A stretch of 64,000 nt of DNA. Origin: Ktedonobacter robiniae (GTDB lineage Bacteria; Chloroflexota; Ktedonobacteria; Ktedonobacterales; Ktedonobacteraceae). Both the position numbers and the translations under genes were made by a program. Below the pieces are notes generated by a model. That model ran no database searches, was not told the DNA's origin, and was given only the letters and a program-made list of their open reading frames with translations. Location of the stretch: NCBI RefSeq assembly GCF_016587375.1, contig NZ_BNJG01000003.1, forward strand, positions 1,612,001 through 1,676,000, given 5' to 3'. Positions 1-7,261 of the stretch are shown here, piece by piece; positions within the stretch are counted from its first letter, which is position 1, and each line of letters begins with the position of its first letter.

Positions 1-50
1 AAATCCTCAAAGCTTTCCAGGAGGAGGAAAAAATTAAGCTGCCAGGGTAG
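1..50 (+). CDS. possible 3' end of an upstream gene (partial)
   Basis: An open frame enters from the left edge and stops at TAG 48-50; the last residues read AFQEEEKIKLPG. The following gene is a molybdenum hydroxylase large subunit, so an FAD or iron-sulfur subunit could precede it, but nothing in these few residues identifies a family. Positions 51-249 hold no convincing gene; a 73-codon frame there has no recognisable features. Confidence 0.3.
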   Translation, partial: ILKAFQEEEKIKLPG

Positions 51-249
51 CAAAATCAACCTTGAAAGTTGGGTGTGCTTAGCGGATTAATGCGTTTTGG
101 GGAATATTCTTTACAGGCTCTACAGAGCACCGTGGTTACCTGGTTGCCGTTGGAATGCGCATCGTACATAATGGGAGAGGAAAGATCATCTAGTATGTTA
201 GATGAACGAATGTACCTGTTAGTGAGCCAAAGAGAAGGTTGTCTTTCTT

Positions 250-2706
250 ATGGGAAAACAGGATATGCTTGCAGCAGATGGACTGCGTAGAGAAGACCTC
301 GCGCTTATTACCGGGCGCGCCCATTACGTCGATGATATACGCCTACCGGAGGGGCGACCGGCGTCCCTGCATATGGCGGTTGTGCGCAGCATCTATGCCC
401 ACGCTATGCTTGGGCAGATCGATGTGGAGGCGGCGCGAGCGCTACCGGGAGTCGTGGGAGCATTTACGGGTGAGGAGCTGGTGAGTGATATGCCCATCCT
501 CGAACCCGCGCCTATGCCAGGCCTGAAGAAGCCGCAGCGGCGTCCCATGGCTCTGCAACGAGTACGCTATGTAGGTGATCCCGTGGCGGTCGTGCTCGCA
601 GAGAGTCCAGCCCTTGCAGCCGATGCGCGCGACCTGGTCGATATCAGCTATGAACCCCTGCCAGCCGTAAGCGATCCCGAGGAGGCACTCGCGCCTGGTG
701 CTCCCCTGCTCTATGAAGAATTTGGCTCAAACATCGCCGTGCAGACGCATGCTAGCGGGGGTGATATCGAGGCCGCCTTTGCCCAGGCTGAGCATACAAC
801 GCGCTTTCGCGTTGTGAACCAGCGTATCGCCCCTAGCTCGCTTGAGCCACGTGGATGCCTATTTGACTTTGATCCCGCAACGGGCGAGCTAACAGCCTGG
901 TTATCTTCACAGTCCATCTACCGCGCCAGAGATACCCTGGCGCATTTCCTGCACATCGCTCGCGAGAAGATTCATGTGTATAATGCCGAGGTGGGTGGGG
1001 GCTTTGGCTCCAAGGCGGGTTTTGTGGGCGAGGAGCTGGTTGCTGCCGCGCTCGCCGTCAGGTATGGACGGCCAGTGAAATGGATCGAGAGCCGCAGCGA
1101 GAATTTGCAGGCGCAGACGCAGGGACGAGGGCAGATCAATTATATCGAAGCAGCCTTCCAAGGCGATGGTCGCTTGCTTGGATTACGTGTGCATACGGTA
1201 GCAGACCTGGGGGCTTTTCTCGCCGCGATTACCGCTATGGTTCCGCATGGCACGGCCTATCTGCTGAGTGGCCCCTACCAGGTACAGGCTATTGATGTAC
1301 AGATGGTTGGCGTCTACACTAATAAGGTTGCGACCGCGCCCTACCGAGGCGCGGGCCGACCAGAGGCGGCATATATCCTGGAACGCACACTGGATCGCAT
1401 CGCACATATCTTAAAGTTCGATCCCGCCGAGGTGCGACAGCGGAACTTTATCGCCGCGAACGACTTTCCTCATCGGACAGTCATGGGCATGAGCTATGAG
1501 AGCGGCAACTACCAGGCTGGCCTGGAGCGCTTGCTGACCCTCGCAGACTATACTGGTTGGCGTACGAAGCAGCGCGAGCAGCGCTCCCAGGGTGAGAGCA
1601 AGCACCTATTAGGCATCGGGCTGGCAACCTTCATCGAAAACTCTGGCGGGAGCATGGGGCCGATCAGGCCTGGTATTCCCCAGGAGGCTGCCACAGTACG
1701 CATTCGGTCTGATGGCACTATCCTGGTGCAGAGCGGCGTGGCTTCCAATGGCCAGGGACACTTCACTGCCTTTGCCCAGATCGTGGCGAAAGAGCTGAAT
1801 GTGCCTATGTCGCACGTTGAAGTTCAGATGAACGACGCCTCTCTGCCGGCCTTTGGCATTGGCACCTTTGGTAGTCGCACCACTCAGACCTCTGGCTCGG
1901 CGGTGCTGCTCGCTGCTCAGGCTGTGCGTGAGAAGGCCTTGCAGGTGGCGGCGCGGACGCTGGAGGTTTCTCCACAGGACCTGGTGCTGGAAGATGGACA
2001 GGTGATGGTGCAGGGCGTCCCGGCGCGCGTGTTGCGTCTGGGTGAACTGGCAAGGATGGTTGAGGCGCAGCCTGAGCTGATTGAGCATGATGCCCCTAAT
2101 CCTGTAAATGGCGTTCCTATCGAGGGCCTGGCTGCCTGGCGTGACTTTGTCTCGCCTGAGTCGACCTTCTCCTCGGGCGCGCACCTGGCGGTCGTCGAGA
2201 TCGATACTGAGACGGGCGAGGTAAAGCTGGAGGCATATGTCGCGGTCGACGACTGTGGGCGCGTGCTCAACGAATTCCTGGCCGAGGCTCAGGTTCATGG
2301 CGGCGTTGCCCAGGGAATTGGCCAGGCCCTCTACGAGGAGACGCTCTATGACCAGGAGGGACAGTTCCTTACCAGTACCTTCATGGACTATGCCATGCCC
2401 TTCGCGCGGGGCATACCCGAGATACAAGCCGCCTTTGTCGAGACGCCTTCGCCCCGCAATCCCCTGGGCGTGAAGGGTGTTGGAGAAGGAGGCACCATTG
2501 GCGCGCCCCCGGCGGTCGTCAACGCCGTTCTGGATGCCCTGGAACCGCTAGGTATTCAGAACATCGATATGCCCATCAAACCTGAGCGGGTCTGGAGCCT
2601 GATCCAGTCCGCGTATCAGGGTATCTTGAAAGACGAAGATCCTGTGCTCCCCTCAGTCTTCCAGGCAGAGGTCAAGGCCTCCAACGAAGCTCCCGAATTC
2701 GGGTAA
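250..2706 (+). CDS. xanthine dehydrogenase/CO dehydrogenase family molybdopterin-binding large subunit
   Basis: An 818-residue protein with the layout of the large subunit of molybdenum hydroxylases (CoxL/XdhA family, usually 750-810 aa). It should bind the molybdopterin cytosine dinucleotide cofactor and hydroxylate a substrate in a complex with FAD and 2Fe-2S subunits. Visible marks are the N-terminal GRAHYVDDI segment, GGGFGSKAG near residue 255, PYRGAGRPE near 365 and GVGEGG near the C-terminus, which carries the family's catalytic glutamate. The PYRGAGR loop resembles the form II motif AYRGAGR and lacks the Cys-containing AYxCSFR loop of true CO dehydrogenases, so CO oxidation is unlikely and the substrate is unknown. 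AGAAGG at 233-238 supports ATG 250. The partner subunits are not in the window; they may lie to the left. Confidence 0.93.
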   Translation: MGKQDMLAADGLRREDLALITGRAHYVDDIRLPEGRPASLHMAVVRSIYAHAMLGQIDVEAARALPGVVGAFTGEELVSDMPILEPAPMPGLKKPQRRPMALQRVRYVGDPVAVVLAESPALAADARDLVDISYEPLPAVSDPEEALAPGAPLLYEEFGSNIAVQTHASGGDIEAAFAQAEHTTRFRVVNQRIAPSSLEPRGCLFDFDPATGELTAWLSSQSIYRARDTLAHFLHIAREKIHVYNAEVGGGFGSKAGFVGEELVAAALAVRYGRPVKWIESRSENLQAQTQGRGQINYIEAAFQGDGRLLGLRVHTVADLGAFLAAITAMVPHGTAYLLSGPYQVQAIDVQMVGVYTNKVATAPYRGAGRPEAAYILERTLDRIAHILKFDPAEVRQRNFIAANDFPHRTVMGMSYESGNYQAGLERLLTLADYTGWRTKQREQRSQGESKHLLGIGLATFIENSGGSMGPIRPGIPQEAATVRIRSDGTILVQSGVASNGQGHFTAFAQIVAKELNVPMSHVEVQMNDASLPAFGIGTFGSRTTQTSGSAVLLAAQAVREKALQVAARTLEVSPQDLVLEDGQVMVQGVPARVLRLGELARMVEAQPELIEHDAPNPVNGVPIEGLAAWRDFVSPESTFSSGAHLAVVEIDTETGEVKLEAYVAVDDCGRVLNEFLAEAQVHGGVAQGIGQALYEETLYDQEGQFLTSTFMDYAMPFARGIPEIQAAFVETPSPRNPLGVKGVGEGGTIGAPPAVVNAVLDALEPLGIQNIDMPIKPERVWSLIQSAYQGILKDEDPVLPSVFQAEVKASNEAPEFG

Positions 2707-2708
2707 AA

Positions 2709-2769
2709 ATACATGTGGTGTGGTGGGTTGAGTTGCCGCAGGCAACTCAACCCACCACACCACATGTAT
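2709..2769. terminator. perfect 29-bp hairpin between convergent genes
   Basis: Arms 2709-2737 and 2741-2769 are perfectly complementary around a 3-base loop (GCA). It lies just after the stop of the molybdenum hydroxylase and before the stop of the convergent RraA-like gene, so it probably ends transcription in both directions. No run of T follows on either strand. Confidence 0.75.
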
Positions 2770-2787
2770 GATCATGGTAAGACACCC

Positions 2788-3366
2788 TTAGCGCTGTTGC
2801 GCTCGTAGCCTGGCGAGGCGTTCGTTATCTTGCTGGAGCCTGGCTTCAGCGCGGGTAAGCAGTGTTTCGATCTGCTCATGGGGCCAGATGACGACTCCAT
2901 CATCATCCGCGATGATCAGATCGCCATCACGGACGATAGTCTCTTCAAAGGTGATGCGCCCACCCACGACTGCCGGACCGTCCTTACGTGAGGCAGTAGG
3001 GGTCACCCCACGACACCAGACGCGGAATACTTCAAGTGCTTTAATCTCCCTGGAATCACGGACCAGGCCATCCGTAATCAGGCCCGCGAGTCCTGCATTC
3101 TGCATTTCGAGGGCGAGCAGGTCACCCACAGTCGCTGTCCGCGAGGCATGCCCACCCGCGACGACTAGCACCGTTCCCGGCTCAGGTGGTGCTTCCAGCA
3201 CTTTGCGAATGGCCAGGTTATCATCCTGGCTCATCAGCGCGACATAGGCTGGGCCAACGACGCGTGAACCCGGTAACAGCGGAAGAATATAGTTGGGAAG
3301 GACGCCCTTTCCTTCGCTCGCGTCAGATGCTAGCGTGGCCGAGAGCCACTCTGGATACTCTCTCAT
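2788..3366 (-). CDS. RraA family protein (demethylmenaquinone methyltransferase-like fold / HMG aldolase type)
   Basis: A 192-residue protein of the RraA fold. This family includes 4-hydroxy-4-methyl-2-oxoglutarate aldolases and oxaloacetate decarboxylases, plus the RNase E regulator RraA. The characteristic stretch is present: GGHASRTATVGDLLALEMQ followed by GLAGLITDGLVRD, where the Arg-Asp pair binds substrate and metal. The C-terminus (EARLQQDNERLARLRAQQR) is a short charged helix. The frame is open upstream to 3513, but ATG 3366 gives the normal family start and has purine-rich GGAAAGG and AAAGAAAG stretches ahead of it. A metal-dependent lyase acting on a small keto acid is more likely than RNase regulation in this lineage. 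Confidence 0.88.
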   Translation of the reverse strand: MREYPEWLSATLASDASEGKGVLPNYILPLLPGSRVVGPAYVALMSQDDNLAIRKVLEAPPEPGTVLVVAGGHASRTATVGDLLALEMQNAGLAGLITDGLVRDSREIKALEVFRVWCRGVTPTASRKDGPAVVGGRITFEETIVRDGDLIIADDDGVVIWPHEQIETLLTRAEARLQQDNERLARLRAQQR

Positions 3367-3404
3367 ATGCTTTCTTTGCCTTTCCCTATTAGCAGCTAAA
3401 TAAT

Positions 3405-3429
3405 GCGATATGCATCTTCTGCATATCGC
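3405..3429. other. 10-bp hairpin upstream of the RraA-like gene
   Basis: GCGATATGCA 3405-3414 pairs perfectly with TGCATATCGC 3420-3429 around a TCTTC loop. It lies in the leader of the RraA-like gene and downstream of the PAS-GAF gene, so it could be a weak terminator or a leader structure. Confidence 0.45.
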
Positions 3430-3516
3430 CTCGCGCCTACCACATCGCCTACCCGTTATTATATTTGCGATTGCCCCGAGATGCCCGCCCGGGCAAGCTA
3501 TATCATATAACATAGC

Positions 3517-3536
3517 GAGTGCCGCAGGCGCGAGAA
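3517..3536 (+). repeat. copy 1 of the short GAGYGCCGCAGGMGCGARAA motif
   Basis: The sequence GAGTGCCGCAGGCGCGAGAA directly abuts the stop codon of the PAS-GAF gene (3537-3539). Near-identical 20-mers occur at 33123-33142 (other strand), 50809-50828 and 53891-53910 (other strand). Function unknown. Confidence 0.55.
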
Positions 3537-4667
3537 TTAGTTGCCTCGCTGCATGCGTTCGACAATCAAGGTCATCACATGGCTGACTGCCAGGGCGACC
3601 TCTACATCTTCCTGTCCCTGAAAGTCTTCGCGCGTGGGGCTGTGGAGCGCAATAATACCAAAGAGGCGCGATCCTATCAGGAGCGGTAAGAGAAGGGTTT
3701 GCTCCATACCTGGAGCCAGGTCTTGCAGCGGAGTGGGAAGCTGTGATGTCTGGAAGAGAGACGTTTCCTCTTGCTGGAGATGTACCAGCAGAGGCATGCC
3801 TTCCAGTGATTTCCCCATGAACCGATGCGCCAGGCGTTGCTCCTCTGGCTCATCCAACCCCAGACAGAGTAGATCCATGACGGTCATGTTGGCATCTAGA
3901 AGGAGAATGCTTGCACGTGTGGTGTGGAAGAGTTGACATTGTAGAGCGGTGATTTGCTTCAAGCTCTCACGTTGTTGTCTAAGCTGATTGGTATCAGGCC
4001 TCTTGGTTGCTTCTAGCGCAATGACATGCGCAAGCTCCAGAAACATATTGAGGCGATCATAGATCTGGCGCTCAAGCGCGCGCTGCCGAGTCACATCGCG
4101 ATAGACGAGGACGGCCCAGCGAATACACCTCTGTTCGTCGTAAATGGGAGTGCCACTCACATTAAGGAGGCGGTCCTGACCATCCAGCGAATGAATGAAG
4201 ATGTCGAGCGTGCTCTCACCCGTCAGGGACTCGCCCGCGAAGATACGCGCCAGCGGCGTCTGCTCTATCAGCAGGTGCTGCCCCTCCACAGAGCGAACTT
4301 GCAGAAGTGCGAAACGTTCTTCGTGCGAGAGGGCGAGGAAACGCGGATGATGTTCAATCAAAAAGAGATCATGAAAAGCCATATTGGCCCAGAGGAGAAA
4401 GCCCTCCTCATTGAAGACCGCCAGCGGATCGGTCAGCGTTTCGATGATCTGCAGGAGAGAAGGCGAGAGTGGCAAGGCGGTATCTGTGGTGGCGGCAGAA
4501 GAGTTTGACAAAGCAGGCATGTCTCTCACTACACCCGAATCTGCTCTGCCAAAGTTGTTATAGAGACTTTTCGGTGTGAAAGAATCTATTGGTGGTAACA
4601 TAAACTCAGGCTTTTGGGGGAAAAAGGTACGCTGGTTATTCTGAAGCATATTCACACACCATTTCAT
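3537..4667 (-). CDS. PAS and GAF domain protein without output domain
   Basis: A 376-residue cytoplasmic protein. Residues about 70-195 form a PAS fold with its PAC tail (ETLTDPLAVFNEEGFLLWAN, later GTPIYDEQRCIRWAVLVYRD), and residues about 215-372 form a GAF domain (ASILLLDANMTVMDLL, later LLLPLLIGSRLFGIIALHS). A short coiled linker joins them. No histidine kinase, GGDEF, HTH or phosphatase domain follows, so this would be a stand-alone sensor that signals through a partner, or a regulator whose output is unknown. The start is uncertain: the first methionine has no clear ribosome site, and ATG 4520 (MPALSNSS) after a GAGAG stretch is a reasonable alternative that keeps both domains. Confidence 0.8.
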   Translation of the reverse strand: MKWCVNMLQNNQRTFFPQKPEFMLPPIDSFTPKSLYNNFGRADSGVVRDMPALSNSSAATTDTALPLSPSLLQIIETLTDPLAVFNEEGFLLWANMAFHDLFLIEHHPRFLALSHEERFALLQVRSVEGQHLLIEQTPLARIFAGESLTGESTLDIFIHSLDGQDRLLNVSGTPIYDEQRCIRWAVLVYRDVTRQRALERQIYDRLNMFLELAHVIALEATKRPDTNQLRQQRESLKQITALQCQLFHTTRASILLLDANMTVMDLLCLGLDEPEEQRLAHRFMGKSLEGMPLLVHLQQEETSLFQTSQLPTPLQDLAPGMEQTLLLPLLIGSRLFGIIALHSPTREDFQGQEDVEVALAVSHVMTLIVERMQRGN

Positions 4668-4861
4668 CTAGCTACATTTTAAATTGTTTACCAACATATT
4701 TGAATACATGAGCTTGCCTGTACTACTATAACATAGATGTGTGGAAAGGCGTCAATGGTGTAAAAGCGTATAAAATCGATAAAGATAACAAGAGGCGTAA
4801 GTTTTTCATCCTTGTTAAGACTTTGTGATACATTGCAACACAATGCACTAAAATGAAAGCA

Positions 4862-4889
4862 GGCAGGTGGCCGATATTGACCACCTGCC
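4862..4889 (-). terminator. 9-bp GC-rich hairpin after the MFS gene
   Basis: GGCAGGTGG 4862-4870 pairs with CCACCTGCC 4881-4889. Read on the minus strand it follows the MFS stop by about 30 bases and is followed by a T-rich stretch, as expected of an intrinsic terminator. The rest of 4668-4922 is AT-rich and holds no gene. Confidence 0.65.
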
Positions 4890-4922
4890 CGTTTGTATTC
4901 GGAATGAATTATGTACCGGATG

Positions 4923-6239
4923 TCAGGCGGGAGAGGTTTCCCCTGTTTCCGCGAGTTCTACGCGCTCCGTCTCGTCGTCGTGACGCAAGAAATCTGCCTC
5001 GCGGGCCTCGCGACCTACGGCAGTAAAGATGATGACCGCCAGGAAGGCGCCTAATGAGAAGTAAGCCAGCGCTAGTTGATAGTTGGGGAGCTTCTCCGTT
5101 CCCAAGGCATTGGCCGTAACGCCCTCGATGAAGACGATCCAGGAGGCGAAGAGATTGCCGAGCTGGTAGGCAAAGCCCGGGAAGGTACCACGTACATCCG
5201 TGGGCGAGAGCTCATTCAGGTGAGCAGGGATAATACCCCAGGCACCCTGGACCATAAACTGTAGCAAGAAGGCGCCAATTGACAGTGAAACGGCTGTTCC
5301 CACTAGCGGTATCTGAATCAGGCCTGTCCAGAGCGGGATCATAATGATGCCCAGGATACTAGCGATGATAATGGCGCGCCTGCGACCCCAGGACTGAGAG
5401 AAGGCCCCAAACAGCGTGCCTCCAATAATCGCCCCAATATTCGAGATAATCGTAATAGTGGAGGCCTGTCCAGGACTGAAATGTAGTTGAGCCTTCAAGA
5501 AAGTTGGCAAGTTATCCTGAGTGCCATGAGAGAGACTATTAAAGGCCGTCATCAGGAAAATGACATACAAGAAGACGAGCCCATGGCTCTTAATGGCCTT
5601 CCAGATGCTTTGCCACATCCCGATGCCACGCGAGCGTAGTGACTCCTGGCGTTGTGCCCAGACCTCGGATTCGGTGACGCTCAGGCGAATATAGACTACC
5701 AGGAGGGCGGGCAACGCGCCCACAATAAAGAGGCCGCGCCAGCCAATAATGGGAAAGAGTATCCCATAGGCAAGGGCCGCCAGCAGATAGCCAAAGGCAT
5801 AGCCTTGCTGGAGAATACCAGAGTAGAGGCCGCGTGAGCGTGTTGGCAGCGACTCCATAGCCAGCGAGGAGCCGAGACCCCATTCTCCGCCCATACCGAT
5901 GCCAAAGAGAATGCGCAAGACAAGGAACGTAATATAGTTGGGAGAGAAGGCCGTGAGGAGTTCCAGGGCTGAATAGAGCAGGATATCGATCATAAGCGGA
6001 GTGCGACGTCCAAAACGTTCAGCCAGTAAACCAAAGATGAGGGCGCCCAGCGGGCGCATCGCCAGAGTTAGGGTCACGGTCAGCAGGATGGCGGTAACCC
6101 CAAGGTGAAACTCTTTGGCAATCTCGGTCGCAGTCAATGAGACGAGGAAGAAATCAAAGGCATCAAGGGTCCAACCGAGAAAGCTCGCGATAAAGGTGTT
6201 ACGTTGATTCCTGTTTAATGAGGTAGCGACGCTGCTCAA
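4923..6239 (-). CDS. MFS transporter, sialate/carboxylate:H+ symporter type
   Basis: A 438-residue membrane protein with twelve predicted transmembrane segments. The opening segment LGWTLDAFDFFLVSLTATEI and the loop GLLAERFGRRTPLM are typical of the SHS/MHS branch of the major facilitator superfamily, which includes NanT and the fungal lactate permease Jen1. It would import an organic acid or sugar acid with protons; the substrate cannot be read from sequence. The start is TTG 6239, supported by AAGGAG nine bases upstream; there is no ATG in a better place. The hydrophilic C-terminal tail (EREAREADFLRHDDETERVE region) lies in the cytoplasm. It is a single-gene unit ending at the 4862 hairpin. 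Confidence 0.9.
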   Translation of the reverse strand: MSSVATSLNRNQRNTFIASFLGWTLDAFDFFLVSLTATEIAKEFHLGVTAILLTVTLTLAMRPLGALIFGLLAERFGRRTPLMIDILLYSALELLTAFSPNYITFLVLRILFGIGMGGEWGLGSSLAMESLPTRSRGLYSGILQQGYAFGYLLAALAYGILFPIIGWRGLFIVGALPALLVVYIRLSVTESEVWAQRQESLRSRGIGMWQSIWKAIKSHGLVFLYVIFLMTAFNSLSHGTQDNLPTFLKAQLHFSPGQASTITIISNIGAIIGGTLFGAFSQSWGRRRAIIIASILGIIMIPLWTGLIQIPLVGTAVSLSIGAFLLQFMVQGAWGIIPAHLNELSPTDVRGTFPGFAYQLGNLFASWIVFIEGVTANALGTEKLPNYQLALAYFSLGAFLAVIIFTAVGREAREADFLRHDDETERVELAETGETSPA

Positions 6240-6942
6240 GGTAGAGTACTCCTTTACTATAAGCTCATCCTTAACAAATAGTATGTGCGTGTGCCGCCAT
6301 GTGTAAATTTATATAAATTGGGGAGGAACGGTGAATTACACTATATCACTTTTTTCTTAAAATGTGTTAGAGCTATCTTATTAAAATTCGGTATTCATAA
6401 TTCTAGCCTTCTTCTTTCTCAAGGTTGTGTAACGGAATATGAATAGGAGGCCGCTTAGGCAGGCGGTTGAAGGCACCTGGTACAAAGGTACTTTCTCTCT
6501 TGTCACGTGCTGGGGGAGGAGTATAATACGCCTGTTTACAGGACCTTGACGAAGGGGCAAGTCACTCCAAAGAAGGGTGATTTTAGAGATATAATTTGTG
6601 GTCGATATTCTAAATTAGTGAGGATCGCAAGAGCTATTTCGTGAAGACCACATAGGAAATGCTACCCCCTTCAGGCATGGAAGCAGTCAGTTTAGTGTTC
6701 TTATATATGAGACATGGTGCAGCCCTATTATCTCTTTCATTTCATTCTTCAGATAGAGGTACATGTCTGCATACTTCTTCTCCGAACACCCTGAGCGCGC
6801 CTGTCCCGAATGGGGGAAGCGCTAGACACGCCAGTGGCGCGTGCCCCCGAATGGGGGTTGGGTTTCGGAATAAGATCAGAGAGCAAAGCAACAGAGATAG
6901 TCAACAAGTACAAAACTTGTGAAAATAAAGGAGAAATTGTAT
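6240..6942. other. 700-bp intergenic region with small repeated hairpins
   Basis: No gene is convincing here; an 87-codon frame at 6659-6922 has low-complexity, shadow-like composition. The left half holds the promoter side of the MFS gene and is AT-rich. The right part holds the twin CCCGAATGGG hairpins listed separately and the leader of the small gene at 6943. Confidence 0.5.
6795..6857. repeat. twin CCCGAATGGG stem-loops in the leader of the small gene
   Basis: CCCGAATGGG at 6805-6814 and CCCCCGAATGGGGG at 6844-6857 are two self-complementary hairpins with GAAT loops, set in an imperfect direct repeat of about 22 bases. Between them CGCCAGTGGCG can form a third small hairpin. They sit about 85 bases upstream of the 61-residue gene. 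They match no riboswitch class known to me. Confidence 0.5.
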
Positions 6943-7128
6943 ATGCCTACGCTTGAGAAGTTCTGTGAGCACGACCTGGTTATGTGGCACTATCGTCAGG
7001 GCCAGAAAAATGTTCCCGCCCCCGCCGTGGTTATTCGCCAGGAGGCAGATGGCGTGGTCATCCGTGTCAAGGTTGAGGGCAGCGTCAAGCAGGTCGTTGT
7101 CGCTCCCGAGCAACTCTCGCATCGCTAA
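6943..7128 (+). CDS. small protein of unknown function, SH3/KOW-like strand pattern
   Basis: A 61-residue protein starting MPTLEKFCEHDLVMWHYRQG. GGAG 6930-6933, nine bases before ATG 6943, fixes the start; a GTG at 6919 is in frame but has no ribosome site. It has no signal peptide or membrane segment. The alternation of short hydrophobic strands (DLVMWHY, APAVVIRQ, GVVIRVKV, KQVVVAP) suggests a small beta-barrel of the SH3/KOW type that may bind nucleic acid or protein; this is an inference from pattern only. I recognise no named family. It is a one-gene unit followed at once by a strong terminator, which argues that it is real and expressed. Confidence 0.72.
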   Translation: MPTLEKFCEHDLVMWHYRQGQKNVPAPAVVIRQEADGVVIRVKVEGSVKQVVVAPEQLSHR

Positions 7129-7137
7129 GAGCGATAC

Positions 7138-7189
7138 AAAAGAAACGTCGATCATATGACTATGACGCATGATCGACGTTTCTTTTTTT
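7138..7189 (+). terminator. intrinsic terminator with T tract
   Basis: An 18-bp perfect stem (7138-7155 with 7169-7186) whose right arm runs into TTTTTTT. It begins 9 bases after the stop of the 61-residue gene. The A-rich left arm gives a matching U tract for the minus-strand direction, but the ABC exporter stop is some 75 bases away. Confidence 0.88.
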
Positions 7190-7261
7190 AATAGAGGAGT
7201 AAGGTTGCAGGGCGCGAGTGCCCTTTACTGACACCCTTACTCCTCTCTATTTTCCTCTGCT

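Noticed and set aside
69..290. 73-codon plus-strand frame before the molybdenum hydroxylase
   Set aside because: No ribosome site or family features, and it overlaps the well-supported start at 250.
1609..2427. 272-codon minus-strand frame inside the molybdenum hydroxylase
   Set aside because: Antisense shadow of a strongly supported gene; His/Arg-rich composition without motifs.
4026..4508. 160-codon plus-strand frame opposite the PAS-GAF gene
   Set aside because: It lies fully antisense to a gene with two recognisable domains and has no domain of its own.
6659..6922. 87-codon frame upstream of the small protein
   Set aside because: Composition looks non-coding and it runs through the repeated hairpins.
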